Shown: positions 9,463 through 18,366 of the stretch, piece after piece | Numbering within the stretch: position 1 is the stretch's first letter | How the letters are laid out: every line of letters begins with the position of its first letter | Source: Agrobacterium tumefaciens | GTDB taxonomy: Bacteria > Pseudomonadota > Alphaproteobacteria > Rhizobiales > Rhizobiaceae | DNA: 64,000 nucleotides | Direction: 5' to 3' | Assembly (NCBI GenBank): GCA_025560025.1 | Contig: CP048485.1 | Span: 992,001-1,056,000 of the forward strand | Program-made: the position numbers and the translations under genes | The notes under the pieces: generated by a model | Database searches by the model: none | What the model saw: only the letters and a program-made list of their open reading frames with translations | Told to the model about the DNA's origin: nothing

Positions 9463-10074
9463 ATGCTGACCTTTCGTTCCGCCCGTCTGGAAGATGAGGA
9501 CGCACTTTACGCCATAAGTCTCGCAACCGGTGACGCCGGCGAAGATGCGACGCCGCTTTATCGTGACGGCCGCATGGTGGGCCATATCTATTCCGTGCCT
9601 TACCTGCATCTTTGGCCCGATGCCGTTTTTGTGGCGGAGGACGAGGAGGGTGTCTGCGGTTACATCGCCGGAGCGCTCGATACGGCCTTGCATGACGAGC
9701 GGCTGGAGCAGGAATGGTGGCCGCATCTGCGCGCCCTTTATCCCGACCCCGGCGGCGACCCGCAGACATGGGACGCTGACCAGCGCCGGGCTCATTTCAT
9801 CCACCACCCGCGCCGCTCGCCGACCTGGCTCACGGATCCGTTTCCGGCCCATATCCACATGAACCTTCTGCCGCGCACGCAGGGCAAGGGCGGCGGCACG
9901 CGGCTTTTGTCGCGCTGGCTGGATATGGCAAGGCAAAACAACGTCTACGGCATTCACCTCGGTGCCAGCGAACGCAACAATGCGGGTATGCGCTTTTGGG
10001 AAACACGCGGCTTCAAACGTCTTGAAAGCCACGAAACACCCGGCACCGTTTGGTTTGGCATGGCGCTGGAGTAA
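9463..10074 (+). CDS. GNAT-family acetyltransferase
   Basis: 203 residues. The core GNAT signature is AHIHMNLLPRTQGKGGGTRLLSRWLDMARQ (acetyl-CoA pyrophosphate loop Q/R-x-x-G-x-G/A, here Q-G-K-G-G-G) followed by GIHLGASERNNAGMRFWETRGFK. The acidic middle insert (HDERLEQEWWPHLRALYPDPG, then AHFIHHPRRSPTWLTDPFPAH) resembles the acetyltransferase-like domain of bacterial homologues of the O-GlcNAcase C-terminal domain; that resemblance is from memory. Substrate unknown. It is 118 bp after aidB on the same strand and may be read through from it. Confidence 0.85.
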   Translation: MLTFRSARLEDEDALYAISLATGDAGEDATPLYRDGRMVGHIYSVPYLHLWPDAVFVAEDEEGVCGYIAGALDTALHDERLEQEWWPHLRALYPDPGGDPQTWDADQRRAHFIHHPRRSPTWLTDPFPAHIHMNLLPRTQGKGGGTRLLSRWLDMARQNNVYGIHLGASERNNAGMRFWETRGFKRLESHETPGTVWFGMALE

Positions 10075-10222
10075 TATCTCTGCCGTGTATCTCGGAGATA
10101 CCAGTCTTCTATCTCCACTCATCCACAGGAACCTTCTTCCCATCCGCGCCGCCGCATTGTCCTTGCCTTCATGCTTTGTTAACCCCTTGGGTCAGGCCTT
10201 TTTAAAAGACGGGTAGGGAAGC

Positions 10223-10867
10223 ATGCTGGCGACCGCAGAGGCAATTTCAGCCGACAGACCGGAAAAGCGCGTCAAGGATCGCGCCGCGACCGAGAAGGCG
10301 ATTTTTAATGCGGCGCGATCGCTGCTGGCGGAAGAGGGCTTTCAGGGTTTCGGCATTAACGCGGTCGCCCGTCGCGCCGGGTGCGACAAGCAGCTCATCT
10401 ATCGTTATTTCGGTGGTCTGGACGGCCTGATCGAGGCGATCGGCGAGGACCTCGGCTCCTGGGTGAAGGACCGTATTCCCGAAGACACCGGCGGCATGTT
10501 TCTTCTGACCTATGGCGATCTCATGGAAAAGCTGGCGCTTTATTTCATGGATGCGCTGCGTAGCGATCCTCTCGTCTGCAAGATCATCGCCTGGGAAGTG
10601 TCGGATGGTTCGCCGCAGGTGAGGCAGCTTGCCGAAGCCCGCGCCAAATCGCTTGGCAAATGGCTGGAGCGCATGCGCGGTTCGCTGGCGGCGCCGAAGG
10701 GTGTGGACACTGCCGCCGTCAACGCCGTGTTGTTCGCCGCCATCCAGCACCTCGTCATTTCCGCAGCAACCAGCGGCCAGTTTGCCGGCGTGCCGCTTAA
10801 ATCCGACCGCGACTGGGACAAGATCGTCACCGCCGTCAAAAGGCTGGTGCGCGGCGTTTACGGCTAA
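10223..10867 (+). CDS. TetR-family transcriptional regulator
   Basis: 214 residues. The N-terminal DNA-binding domain is clear: EKAIFNAARSLLAEEGFQGFGINAVARRAGCDKQLIYRYFGGLDGLIEAI, with the recognition helix around residues 45-60. The C-terminal two thirds is an all-helical ligand or dimer domain without diagnostic motifs. AGGGAAGC precedes ATG. The adjacent genes (acetyltransferase upstream, small membrane proteins downstream) are possible targets but there is no divergent partner to make this firm. Family call certain, ligand and targets unknown. Confidence 0.92.
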   Translation: MLATAEAISADRPEKRVKDRAATEKAIFNAARSLLAEEGFQGFGINAVARRAGCDKQLIYRYFGGLDGLIEAIGEDLGSWVKDRIPEDTGGMFLLTYGDLMEKLALYFMDALRSDPLVCKIIAWEVSDGSPQVRQLAEARAKSLGKWLERMRGSLAAPKGVDTAAVNAVLFAAIQHLVISAATSGQFAGVPLKSDRDWDKIVTAVKRLVRGVYG

Positions 10868-11071
10868 GCCGCTTCAGGAGGGCGGGCATCTGTCCTGCCC
10901 TTGAAGGCTGGCGTGGGACCAGAGGAAAATCAGCCGTGTTTTCACCGGCGGGCAACCGTCCGGCGGCGCTGTCCTTTGCCCTGGCCGCACGCTTGTCCAC
11001 AGACCGTCCGTCCGTGTTAACCATAATCACAGCTTTTATTTGCGTCGTCACGGCAGCCGGTCCAGTGTGAA

Positions 11072-11090
11072 TTAACGAAGTGTTAACCAT
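11072..11090 (+). promoter_or_regulatory. Candidate CtrA-binding box upstream of the small membrane-protein pair
   Basis: TTAACGAAGTGTTAACCAT is an exact TTAA-N7-TTAA with the TTAACCAT extension, the consensus described for CtrA in Caulobacter and rhizobia. It ends 30 bp before the GTG at 11121. A second TTAACCAT half-site lies at 11017-11024. The sites are seen directly; CtrA binding is inference. Confidence 0.6.
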
Positions 11091-11120
11091 GCGCAATGAT
11101 TGCGCATAAGGGAGCCGCAA

Positions 11121-11282
11121 GTGAGCCGCTGGACAGCTTTAGGCGTCATGATGACGTTTTTTGTGATGCTGCCGTTGGATATCGACGCGCCGGCGCTGAA
11201 CCTTTGCCTGATGGCTCTGGTGCGCTGGGCGGTGCTTGCCGGCGTCCCCGACACGATGTTTGCGCGGGGGCAGGCGGCATGA
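11121..11282 (+). CDS. Very small hydrophobic membrane protein
   Basis: 53 residues, [53 protein letters not shown], given here as segments: a hydrophobic helix at about residues 5-19 and a second at about 27-43. The start is GTG 11121, placed 6 bp after AAGGGAG (11108-11114). The stop overlaps the next start as ATGA, so both are probably translated together. No domain recognised. A CtrA-type box lies directly upstream. Confidence 0.6.
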   Translation: MSRWTALGVMMTFFVMLPLDIDAPALNLCLMALVRWAVLAGVPDTMFARGQAA

Positions 11283-11596
11283 AGTGGTTTCTGATCCTCT
11301 GGGCAGGCCCCGTCGCATTGCTGGGCAGCTGGTACTGGCTTTCCTATTACGACATGAGCTTCGGTTTTTATATGCTGACGCGCGAGACCCATGATCTGGT
11401 ATTCCAGATCTACGGCAATATTCTCGGCCTGCCGCCGGAAAGCCTGCCGCCGCTCGTTGCGCGCGCCATAGCGGTCGACAGCCTCATCGTTTTTGCGATT
11501 GTCGCATTCCGCAGGAGAAAGCAGATCGCCAATTGGTGGCGGGGCCGTCAGTCGGCCGCGCGGGCAAGTGCCGAAAGCCTGTCGAGCGCGCCCTGA
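11279..11596 (+). CDS. Small membrane protein, DUF6105-like
   Basis: 105 residues. [25 protein letters not shown] forms an N-terminal membrane segment, [45 protein letters not shown] forms a second, and the C-terminus is basic ([18 protein letters not shown]). From memory it resembles the rhizobial family DUF6105; that should be checked. The start ATG overlaps the stop of the preceding 53-residue ORF. The 3' end overlaps ruvX on the other strand by 49 bp. Function unknown. Confidence 0.75.
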   Translation: MKWFLILWAGPVALLGSWYWLSYYDMSFGFYMLTRETHDLVFQIYGNILGLPPESLPPLVARAIAVDSLIVFAIVAFRRRKQIANWWRGRQSAARASAESLSSAP

Positions 11597-12027
11597 AGAA
11601 TGAAACTCGCCGCCGCCGAATCGATGCGTTCGGCCCGTTTGGCGCGTGAGACATCCATTTCCAGGAGTGCACGCTCGGCCGCGACCGTAGAAAGCCGCTC
11701 ATCCCAGAAAATGAAGGGCAGTGCAGTCTTCTCACCCATGGTGCGCACGAAAGCGCGTGTTGCCTGCACACGTGGCCCTGCCGAGCCGTCCATGTTCATT
11801 GGCAGGCCGATGACGAAGGCGGCCACCTTCTCCTTTTCGGCAAAGGCCAGTAGCACTTCGGCGTCCTGCGTGAATTTCACCCGCTTGATAACGGGACGCG
11901 GCGTTGCAAAGCGCCGCGACAGGTCCGACATGGCAAGCCCGATGGTTTTCGTGCCAAGGTCGAGGCCGGCAATAGCCTGTGCGGGCTGAAGCGTTTCCGC
12001 AAGTTCCTCGATGGTGAGTATCGCCAT
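11548..12027 (-). CDS. ruvX: RuvX/YqgF-family putative pre-16S rRNA nuclease
   Basis: 159 residues with the RNase H-like YqgF fold. The first acidic residue is in [18 protein letters not shown], the second in [16 protein letters not shown], and the third in [17 protein letters not shown], with a final D in [17 protein letters not shown]. The family processes the 5' end of 16S rRNA (YqgF) and was earlier called a Holliday junction resolvase. It is followed on the same strand (upstream) by the PhnA-like gene 11 bp away, so the two are probably co-transcribed. Confidence 0.93.
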   Translation of the reverse strand: MAILTIEELAETLQPAQAIAGLDLGTKTIGLAMSDLSRRFATPRPVIKRVKFTQDAEVLLAFAEKEKVAAFVIGLPMNMDGSAGPRVQATRAFVRTMGEKTALPFIFWDERLSTVAAERALLEMDVSRAKRAERIDSAAASFILQGALDRLSALARAAD

Positions 12028-12038
12028 GGCGCGCTGCC

Positions 12039-12341
12039 CTATCGTTTGCGGACGAATTCGGTGCGCAGCACCAGACCCTTGACGGCCTCATGCCTGCAAT
12101 CGATCTCTTCCGGATTGTCGGTCAGACGGATGGATTTGATCACGGTGCCCTGCTTGATGACCGTGCTGGTGCCCTTGACCTTCAGATCCTTGATCAATGT
12201 CACGGAATCGCCATCTGCAAGGAGATTACCTGCGGCATCGCGGACTTCATTTGCGCGCGATGCTTCGGCGGCCAGTTCGGAAGCGGGCCGCCATTCGCCG
12301 GTCGCTTCGTCATACACGTATTCGTCATCATTCGCGGCCAT
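12039..12341 (-). CDS. PhnA/YjdM-domain protein
   Basis: 100 residues. The C-terminal part ([67 protein letters not shown] in outline) matches the PhnA domain of E. coli YjdM; the zinc-ribbon half of the long form is absent and replaced by an acidic [24 protein letters not shown] segment. Despite the old name there is no evidence for a phosphonate role. Lies 11 bp before ruvX and divergent from the hydrolase gene at 12,424. Confidence 0.85.
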   Translation of the reverse strand: MAANDDEYVYDEATGEWRPASELAAEASRANEVRDAAGNLLADGDSVTLIKDLKVKGTSTVIKQGTVIKSIRLTDNPEEIDCRHEAVKGLVLRTEFVRKR

Positions 12342-12423
12342 TGTCGCCTCTCTGAAATACCGGTAGTGCGGTTGTAAGGCCGTCCTATGTCACACTATGT
12401 CGGCAACACGAAGGAGAAAGTTC

Positions 12424-13128
12424 ATGAAAATCACCTGGCTCGGCCATTCCGCCTTCCGCCTCGAAAATGGTGGCGCGAAGATCCTCATCGATCCGTTTTT
12501 CACCGGCAATCCCGGTTTTGCCGGGCAGGACGGGAAGGCGGCTGCCGAAGGTATCACCCATATTCTCCTCACTCACGGCCATGGCGACCATGTGGGCGAT
12601 ACCGTCCAGCTTGCCCGCGAGACGGGCGCGACGGTTCTTGCCAATGCCGATCTCGCCGCCTGGCTTTCGACCAAGGGTGTGGCAAAGGTCGATATGGGCA
12701 ATACTGGCGGCACAGTGCATTTCGACGGTTTTTCCGCCACCTTCACCAATGCGCTGCATTCCTCGGCGCAGATCACCGAGGATGGCGTCTCGCATTCGCT
12801 TGGCAACGCCAATGGCCTGATGCTGCATTTTGAAGATGGTCCGACCGTCTACCACATGGGCGATACGGACATCTTTTCCGACATGAAACTCATCAACGAA
12901 TTGCATCAGCCGGATATCGGCCTGGTGCCGATCGGCGACCGCTTCACGATGGGCGGCGCCGTGGCGGCGCTGGCGTGTCAGCGTTTCTTCAAGTTCGAAA
13001 ATGTAATCCCCTGCCACTACGGCACCTTCCCGATCATCGACCAGACCCCGGATAAGTTCGTGGCAGGCATGGAAGGATCGGAAGCGCGCGTCCACACGCC
13101 CAAGCCGGGCGATGCGCTGTCCTTCTGA
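12424..13128 (+). CDS. UPF0173-type metal-dependent hydrolase (metallo-beta-lactamase fold)
   Basis: 234 residues. Starts [14 protein letters not shown] and contains the metal motif [11 protein letters not shown] (HxHxDH), a second-site [10 protein letters not shown] aspartate and the late CHYGTFP histidine, with the characteristic [12 protein letters not shown] before it. These are the hallmarks of the UPF0173 subgroup. The start at 12,424 has AAGGAG about 10 bp upstream; the in-frame codons before it lack a ribosome site. Substrate unknown. It stands alone, divergent from the PhnA-like gene. Confidence 0.9.
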   Translation: MKITWLGHSAFRLENGGAKILIDPFFTGNPGFAGQDGKAAAEGITHILLTHGHGDHVGDTVQLARETGATVLANADLAAWLSTKGVAKVDMGNTGGTVHFDGFSATFTNALHSSAQITEDGVSHSLGNANGLMLHFEDGPTVYHMGDTDIFSDMKLINELHQPDIGLVPIGDRFTMGGAVAALACQRFFKFENVIPCHYGTFPIIDQTPDKFVAGMEGSEARVHTPKPGDALSF

Positions 13129-13142
13129 CCTTTCGCTTTTAC

Positions 13143-13187
13143 GCATGTCGTGACGGCAAAACCGTTACACAGTTTGATGCGACATGC
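13143..13187. repeat. Inverted repeat between the hydrolase gene and gatC
   Basis: GCATGTCG (13143-13150) and CGACATGC (13180-13187) are perfect 8-bp arms, with a nested ACGG/CCGT pair inside. No T-run follows, so it could be a weak terminator of the hydrolase gene or an operator for gatC. Confidence 0.35.
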
Positions 13188-13196
13188 TTTCTACCG

Positions 13197-13224
13197 TTGC
13201 GAATGGCGGACATGGTGATTATAG
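13197..13224 (+). promoter_or_regulatory. Candidate promoter of gatCA
   Basis: TTGCGA (13197-13202), 16 bp, then TTATAG (13219-13224), placed about 32 bp before the gatC ATG. Recognised by eye only. Confidence 0.4.
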
Positions 13225-13255
13225 CGGGTAGGAAAATTCTGACCGGAGTAGAACC

Positions 13256-13543
13256 ATGTCCGTCGATCTCGCCACCGTAAAGCGCGTTGCGCGCCTTGCC
13301 CGTATCGCAGTCAGCGAAGAAGAAGCACAGAATATGCTTGGCCAGCTGAACGGCATACTCGGTTTCGTGGAGCAGCTTTCGGAAGTGAATGTCGACGGCG
13401 TCGAGCCGATGACATCAGTGACCCCGGTGGAGATGAAAAAGCGCGCCGACGTGGTGACCGACGGCAACAAGGCGGAAGACATTGTCGCCAATGCGCCCGC
13501 GACCGACCGGGACTTCTTCATGGTCCCGAAAGTGGTCGAATAA
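13256..13543 (+). CDS. gatC: Asp-tRNA(Asn)/Glu-tRNA(Gln) amidotransferase subunit C
   Basis: 95 residues, full length for Gat[53 protein letters not shown] is the typical helical pair, and the tail [33 protein letters not shown] ends with the conserved FxVPKVxE. GatC clamps GatA to GatB in the amidotransferase that makes Gln-tRNA and/or Asn-tRNA by transamidation. The start follows CCGGAGTAGAACC. gatA begins 53 bp downstream; gatB is 1.6 kb further on, outside this transcription unit. Confidence 0.97.
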   Translation: MSVDLATVKRVARLARIAVSEEEAQNMLGQLNGILGFVEQLSEVNVDGVEPMTSVTPVEMKKRADVVTDGNKAEDIVANAPATDRDFFMVPKVVE

Positions 13544-13596
13544 GCGACCGCCTCCGCCGCCCGATTTTTCCAAGATTTCGAAAGCCGTTGCCGACC

Positions 13597-15078
13597 ATGA
13601 CCGACCTGACGAGCCTGACCATTGCCGAAGCCCGCGAAAAGCTGAAGGCCAAAGAATTTTCCGCCCTCGAGCTGACCGACGCCTATCTCTCCGCCATCGA
13701 TGCGGCCAATGGCGCGCTGAACGCCTATGTCGCGCTGACGCCTGAAAAGGCGCGCGACATGGCGAAAGCCTCCGACGACCGCATCGCCGCCGGCAAGGCT
13801 GGTGAGCTGGAAGGCGTTCCGCTTGGCGTGAAGGATCTGTTCGCCACACGTGACGTGCACACCCAGGCATGTTCGCATGTTCTCGACGGCTTCAAGCCCA
13901 AATATGAATCCACCGTCACCCAGAACCTCTGGGATCAGGGCGCAGTCATGCTCGGCAAGCTCAACATGGACGAATTCGCCATGGGCTCGTCCAATGAAAG
14001 CTCCTGGTACGGCCCGGCCATCAACCCGTGGCGCGCCAATGGCTCCGACCAGAAGCTGGTGCCCGGCGGCTCCTCCGGCGGTTCCGCCGCAGCCGTGGCC
14101 GCGCATCTCTGCGCCGGCGCCACCGCGACCGATACCGGCGGCTCCATCCGCCAGCCAGCCGCCTTTACCGGCACCGTCGGCATCAAGCCCACCTATGGCC
14201 GCTGCTCGCGCTTCGGCATCGTCGCTTATGCCTCTTCGCTCGATCAGGCAGGCCCGATTGCCCGTGACGTGCGTGATGCCGCGATCCTGCTGAAGACCAT
14301 GGCAAGCGTCGACGCCAAGGATACGACTTCCGTGGACCTGCCGGTGCCGGACTACGAAAAGGCCATCGGTCAGTCGCTCAAGGGTCTGAAGATCGGTATT
14401 CCGAAGGAATATCGCGTCGACGGCATGCCGGAAGAAATCGAAAAGCTCTGGGCCAAGGGCGTCGAGTGGCTGCGCGACGCCGGTGCCGAGGTCGTCGATA
14501 TCTCGCTGCCGCATACCAAATACGCACTGCCTGCTTACTACATCGTCGCACCGGCGGAAGCCTCGTCCAACCTTGCCCGTTATGACGGCGTTCGCTACGG
14601 CCTGCGCGTCGACGGCAAGGACATTGCCGACATGTATGAAAAGAGCCGCGCCGCCGGTTTCGGCAAGGAAGTGCAGCGCCGCATCATGGTCGGCACCTAT
14701 GTGCTGTCGGCCGGTTATTATGACGCCTATTACCTGAAGGCGCAGAAGGTCCGCACCCTCATCAAGCGCGACTTCGAAAACGTCTTCCACGAAGGCGTCG
14801 ACGCCATTCTGGCGCCGATCACACCGTCTTCCGCCTTCGCAGTCGGTGACGAGGAACTCGCTTCCGATCCGGTGAAAATGTACCTGCAGGACGTCTTCAC
14901 CATCACGGTCAACATGGCCGGTCTTCCGGGCCTCTCGGTTCCGGCCGGTCTTGACGGCAAGGGTCTTCCGCTCGGCCTGCAGCTCATCGGCAAGCCCTTT
15001 GAGGAAGAAACGCTGTTCAAGACGGCGCATGCCATTGAGCAGGCAGCCGGCAAGTTCACGCCCGCCAAGTGGTGGTGA
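13597..15078 (+). CDS. gatA: Asp-tRNA(Asn)/Glu-tRNA(Gln) amidotransferase subunit A
   Basis: 493-residue amidase that releases ammonia from glutamine for transamidation of misacylated tRNA. The Ser-cisSer-Lys triad is present: Lys79 in [10 protein letters not shown], Ser159 in [14 protein letters not shown], Ser183 in [11 protein letters not shown]. The rest of the amidase signature ([23 protein letters not shown]) follows. I chose ATG 13,597 ([14 protein letters not shown]) over the in-frame TTG three codons earlier. A perfect 12-bp hairpin with a T-rich tail follows the stop. Confidence 0.98.
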   Translation: MTDLTSLTIAEAREKLKAKEFSALELTDAYLSAIDAANGALNAYVALTPEKARDMAKASDDRIAAGKAGELEGVPLGVKDLFATRDVHTQACSHVLDGFKPKYESTVTQNLWDQGAVMLGKLNMDEFAMGSSNESSWYGPAINPWRANGSDQKLVPGGSSGGSAAAVAAHLCAGATATDTGGSIRQPAAFTGTVGIKPTYGRCSRFGIVAYASSLDQAGPIARDVRDAAILLKTMASVDAKDTTSVDLPVPDYEKAIGQSLKGLKIGIPKEYRVDGMPEEIEKLWAKGVEWLRDAGAEVVDISLPHTKYALPAYYIVAPAEASSNLARYDGVRYGLRVDGKDIADMYEKSRAAGFGKEVQRRIMVGTYVLSAGYYDAYYLKAQKVRTLIKRDFENVFHEGVDAILAPITPSSAFAVGDEELASDPVKMYLQDVFTITVNMAGLPGLSVPAGLDGKGLPLGLQLIGKPFEEETLFKTAHAIEQAAGKFTPAKWW

Positions 15079-15103
15079 GTGGATTCACCAAGCTCTCTAC
15101 ACG

Positions 15104-15137
15104 AACGGGCGGCATCAAATGCCGCCCGTTTGTTTTT
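15104..15137. terminator. Bidirectional terminator between gatA and yjhX
   Basis: AACGGGCGGCAT (15104-15115) and ATGCCGCCCGTT (15119-15130) form a perfect 12-bp stem with a 3-base loop, followed by TGTTTTT on the plus strand. It lies exactly between the convergent gatA and yjhX genes. Confidence 0.85.
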
Positions 15138-15394
15138 CATCGATTGTCCAGCTCACCCCGCACCAGTTCCAGACCGCGCGTGGTGATGCGGTAAGGCTTG
15201 CCGCCGGAAGAGGCGATCGCTCTCTTCCGTTTCAGCTTGCGGAAGGTGAGGAGGTCGAGGCCGCTGAAAATCCAGCCGTCACGCGTATAGAGCGCGAGTT
15301 TTTCGATTTTGTGGGCGTCGTCTCGTACGAGTTCAATTCTGCCGCCCTGGGCGAGCAGGTGAAGAATGCGCTGTTCGGCGCGGGAAATGTCCAT
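15137..15394 (-). CDS. yjhX: YjhX (UPF0386) family protein
   Basis: 85 residues, the normal length. MDISRAEQRILHLLAQGGRIELVRDDAHKIEKL, the GLDLLTFRKLKRKRAI centre and the conserved end GGKPYRITTRGLELVRGELDNR match E. coli YjhX. The fold suggests a small winged-helix protein. In E. coli YjhX has been described as a putative toxin with YjhQ, an acetyltransferase, as its partner. Here a GNAT acetyltransferase gene starts 318 bp away on the other strand (15,712), which is a suggestive but unproven pairing. Confidence 0.88.
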   Translation of the reverse strand: MDISRAEQRILHLLAQGGRIELVRDDAHKIEKLALYTRDGWIFSGLDLLTFRKLKRKRAIASSGGKPYRITTRGLELVRGELDNR

Positions 15395-15711
15395 TTTTTG
15401 GAAGTCCGGTCGGCGTCATATAGACGCGTGAAAGCAAATCCGGGTGCCGTTAAGGCATCCGGCTCGGTTTCAGCATGGCCCGGCGCGCAAGAAACTTGCG
15501 GGCAGGGCCTTTACCGGGACTCCGATTGAGCGAACATAAAAACTCCTGACTTGCGCCTTTTGGTTAGCGGGCGAGGCCGTTGCGGTCAAGTCCGGCGTTT
15601 TCGCATCCTCCACCGCGCGGGCGGTCGCATGGATCGAGATTGCGTCTCAGGGCTGCACTGGCAGAATCGCGCTACCGGTGCTTTACTTCCTTCAGCCACG
15701 GAGGGCGCGGT
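15395..15711. other. Divergent spacer between yjhX and the GNAT gene
   Basis: 317 bp with no supportable ORF. The longer in-frame extension of the downstream acetyltransferase into this stretch lacks family similarity and a ribosome site. It presumably contains two divergent promoters. No structured RNA was recognised. Confidence 0.3.
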
Positions 15712-16221
15712 TTGATCGTCATTCGCAATGCGTATGAACAGGAAGCGGAGGTTCTGGCGGCCATTGGCCTCAGGGCATGGCGACAGGCAACCGCGGCTCT
15801 CGGCATCACCCCGACCCTTTATGACAATGCAGCCAGCGCCTTTTCCAATTTTACCCGCTCGTCATGGTTGGCGATCAGGGTGGCGGAGTTTGGCGGCTCG
15901 GTTGCGGGTTGGGCGGCGCGGGAGCATTTCGACGAGACGATTTCCGATTTCTGGATCGATCCTGATTTTCATCGCAGAGGTGTCGGCAGCCACCTGCTGG
16001 GCGATGTCGAAAGGCTGATAGAGGACAGGGGTTTCGAGACCATCCGGCTTGAAACCCACGCCCAGAATGAGCCGGCCGTCGCCTTTTTCCGCCACCATGG
16101 CTACAGCGTCCGCTGGCTCTCCGTCTCCTATGCGCCGAAGCTCGATCGCGAGGTGCAATCGGTAGGCCTGCAGAAGCAATTGGCCGAGGTCGAGAGCGGT
16201 CTTTATGGGCCGGCTTTCTAA
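15712..16221 (+). CDS. GNAT-family acetyltransferase
   Basis: 169 residues from TTG 15,712, chosen because GGAGGG (15701-15705 region) stands 7 bp before it and because similarity begins there (IVIRNAYEQEAEVLAAIGLRAW). The acetyl-CoA loop is DFWIDPDFHRRGVGSHLLGDVE, followed by IRLETHAQNEPAVAFFRHHGYSV. This is the RimI/PA4794-like single-domain layout. Substrate unknown. Its last 4 bases overlap the end of the DUF1294 gene on the other strand. Possible functional partner of yjhX by analogy with yjhQ-yjhX of E. coli. Confidence 0.85.
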   Translation: MIVIRNAYEQEAEVLAAIGLRAWRQATAALGITPTLYDNAASAFSNFTRSSWLAIRVAEFGGSVAGWAAREHFDETISDFWIDPDFHRRGVGSHLLGDVERLIEDRGFETIRLETHAQNEPAVAFFRHHGYSVRWLSVSYAPKLDREVQSVGLQKQLAEVESGLYGPAF

Positions 16222-16535
16222 GATAGAGTTTGCAGAGCGCCCACCAGCCGCATCGGCCAGTCCGGCATGATGGCGAGCGATGCGACAAGGCCCACCTGCA
16301 ATATCACGATCGATATCAGGATGCTGCGGAAGGGCTCCTTGCGCGTTTTATGCCGCAGCAGCCGTTGTGCCGAGATTGCGCCCAGGCTGCCGCCAATCAG
16401 CGCAAGCGATAACAGCGTGCTTTCCCGGATGCGCCATGCGCCATTTCTCGCCGCTTCCTTGTCCCACCAATAGGCAAGAAAGACGAAAAGATTGAAGGCG
16501 ATATAGGTTATGAAACAAAGAGCGACCGTCACCAT
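16218..16535 (-). CDS. DUF1294 small membrane protein
   Basis: 105 residues from ATG 16,535. The family core is clear: FVFLAYWWDKEAARNGAWRIRESTLLSLALIGGSLGAISAQRLLRHKTRK, between an N-terminal membrane helix (VTVALCFITYIAFNLFVFLAY) and a C-terminal helix (SILISIVILQVGLVASLAIM). Longer in-frame starts exist up to 16,661, but they add a non-hydrophobic segment that overlaps the gatB leader. Function unknown for the family; some members are fused to cold-shock domains, not here. Confidence 0.82.
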   Translation of the reverse strand: MVTVALCFITYIAFNLFVFLAYWWDKEAARNGAWRIRESTLLSLALIGGSLGAISAQRLLRHKTRKEPFRSILISIVILQVGLVASLAIMPDWPMRLVGALQTLS

Positions 16536-16686
16536 GACGTGAATTGAAACCGCGAAGCGTAAAAAACCCGTATCCTGTATCGGCGAAAATCCCGGGCCTG
16601 GCGTGAGAGGGCGCAACATGTCTTGCGCCCGCGCTCCATTTGTTCTACCCACCAAGGCCAAAGAACCCGTATATCGTGAGCTTCAG

Positions 16687-18192
16687 ATGACCCTTGTAGA
16701 CGTGCGCACCCCCGACCCGAAACGCTTCATTCCCGGCGCCACCGGCGATTGGGAAATCGTGATCGGCATGGAGGTGCATGCGCAGGTTCTCTCCAATTCG
16801 AAGCTGTTTTCCGGCGCTTCGACCACCTTCGGCAATGCGCCGAATGCCAACGTGTCGCTGGTTGACGCGGCCATGCCCGGCATGCTGCCCGTCATCAACG
16901 AGGAATGCGTCCGGCAGGCGGTTCGCACCGGCCTTGGCCTGAAGGCGCAGATCAACAATCGTTCGATCTTTGATCGCAAGAACTACTTCTATCCGGATTT
17001 GCCGCAGGGCTACCAGATTTCGCAGTTCAAGGACCCGATCGTCGGCGAGGGCACCATCACCATTTCGCTCGGTCCGGACCGTCAGGGCAATTTCGAGGAT
17101 ATCGAAATCGGCATCGAGCGCCTGCATCTGGAACAGGACGCCGGCAAGTCCATGCACGACCAGCACCCGACCATGTCCTTCGTGGACCTCAACCGTTCGG
17201 GCGTGGCGCTGATGGAAATCGTCTCCAAGCCGGATATGCGCTCGTCGGACGAGGCCAAGGCCTATCTCACCAAGCTGCGTTCCATCGTGCGTTACCTCGG
17301 CACCTGCGACGGCAACATGGACGAAGGCTCGATGCGCGCCGACGTCAACGTCTCCGTGCGCCGTCCGGGCGAAGGTTTCGGCACGCGCTGCGAAATCAAG
17401 AACGTCAACTCCATCCGCTTCGTCGGCCAGGCCATCGAATATGAGGCTCGCCGCCAGATCGCCATTTTGGAAGATGGCGGCGTCATCGATCAGGAAACCC
17501 GCCTGTTCGATCCCGGCAAGGGCGAGACGCGGTCCATGCGCTCCAAGGAAGATGCGCATGATTACCGTTATTTCCCCGATCCGGACCTCTTGCCGCTGGA
17601 ATTCGACGATGCCTTCGTCGAAGCGCTGAAGGTCGACCTGCCGGAACTGCCTGACGACAAGAAGGCGCGTTTCGTGGCCGATCTTGGCCTGTCGGTCTAT
17701 GACGCCTCGATCCTCGTGTCGGAAAAGGCGATTGCCGATTATTACGAGGCCGTGGCCGCCGGCCGCGATGCGAAGGCCGCCGCCAACTGGGTCATCAACG
17801 ACCTGCTCGGCGCGCTGAACAAGTTCGGCAAGGATATCGAGACGACGCCGGTTTCGCCCGAACAGCTCGGTGGTATCATCGATCTCATCAAGGCCGAGAC
17901 CATTTCCGGCAAGATCGCCAAGGACCTGTTCGAAATCGTCTGGAACGAGGGCGGCAACCCGGCCGAAATCGTTGAAGCCCGCGGCATGAAGCAGGTGACC
18001 GATACCGGCGCCATCGAAAAGGCCGTGGACGAGATCATCGCCGCCAACCCGGATCAGGTCGAGAAGGTCAAGGCAAAGCCGACGCTTGCCGGCTGGTTCG
18101 TCGGTCAGGTCATGAAAGCGACGGGCGGCAAGGCTAACCCGCAGGCGGTGCAGGCGCTGGTGAAGGCCAAGCTCGGTATCGAGGAAGAGTGA
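16687..18192 (+). CDS. gatB: Asp-tRNA(Asn)/Glu-tRNA(Gln) amidotransferase subunit B
   Basis: 501 residues. GatB activates the misacylated aminoacyl-tRNA by phosphorylation before amidation. The start region [24 protein letters not shown], the [19 protein letters not shown] and [12 protein letters not shown] motifs, [20 protein letters not shown], and the C-terminal YqeY-like tail domain ([50 protein letters not shown]) are all present. ATG 16,687 gives the usual N-terminus ([14 protein letters not shown]). It is separated from gatCA by three unrelated genes. Confidence 0.98.
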   Translation: MTLVDVRTPDPKRFIPGATGDWEIVIGMEVHAQVLSNSKLFSGASTTFGNAPNANVSLVDAAMPGMLPVINEECVRQAVRTGLGLKAQINNRSIFDRKNYFYPDLPQGYQISQFKDPIVGEGTITISLGPDRQGNFEDIEIGIERLHLEQDAGKSMHDQHPTMSFVDLNRSGVALMEIVSKPDMRSSDEAKAYLTKLRSIVRYLGTCDGNMDEGSMRADVNVSVRRPGEGFGTRCEIKNVNSIRFVGQAIEYEARRQIAILEDGGVIDQETRLFDPGKGETRSMRSKEDAHDYRYFPDPDLLPLEFDDAFVEALKVDLPELPDDKKARFVADLGLSVYDASILVSEKAIADYYEAVAAGRDAKAAANWVINDLLGALNKFGKDIETTPVSPEQLGGIIDLIKAETISGKIAKDLFEIVWNEGGNPAEIVEARGMKQVTDTGAIEKAVDEIIAANPDQVEKVKAKPTLAGWFVGQVMKATGGKANPQAVQALVKAKLGIEEE

Positions 18193-18216
18193 TAAGGAAG
18201 CATGCCTCTTGCACGG

Positions 18217-18292
18217 CGTCATGGTCGGGCTTGACCCGACCATCCACGGCCTGCGGATGCATGGATCCTCGGCTCGTGGGCCGAGGATGACG
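18217..18292. repeat. 75-bp rhizobial intergenic palindromic element, copy 1
   Basis: The element starts CGTCAT and ends ATGACG. It contains two hairpins: ATGGTCGGG-CTTGA-CCCGACCAT (18221-18243) and ATCCTCGG-8nt-CCGAGGAT (18265-18288). It is the same length and layout as the element at 27,927, with paired changes in the first stem. It resembles RIME/REP-type elements described in Rhizobium. Lies 24 bp after the gatB stop. Confidence 0.8.
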
Positions 18293-18366
18293 TTGAGTAT
18301 CGAAATTCAACATCACTTCTGCCGGGATCAACGCCCGGCATTTCTGTTTCAAGACGGAGCCAGATC

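Noticed and set aside
10935..11069. 44-codon GTG ORF with one hydrophobic stretch before the CtrA-like box
   Set aside because: AGAGG at an uncertain distance and no family similarity; the half CtrA site lies inside it, so I treat the stretch as regulatory DNA.
13219..15030. ORF of 603 codons opposite gatCA
   Set aside because: Shadow of gatA, whose triad is complete on the plus strand.
15104..15137. CRISPR-like short palindromes
   Set aside because: Only single hairpins with T-runs; no direct repeats with regular spacing anywhere in the window.
18217..18292. tRNA or other small RNA at the palindromic element
   Set aside because: No cloverleaf and a second copy lies in another intergenic region with the same layout, so it is a dispersed element.
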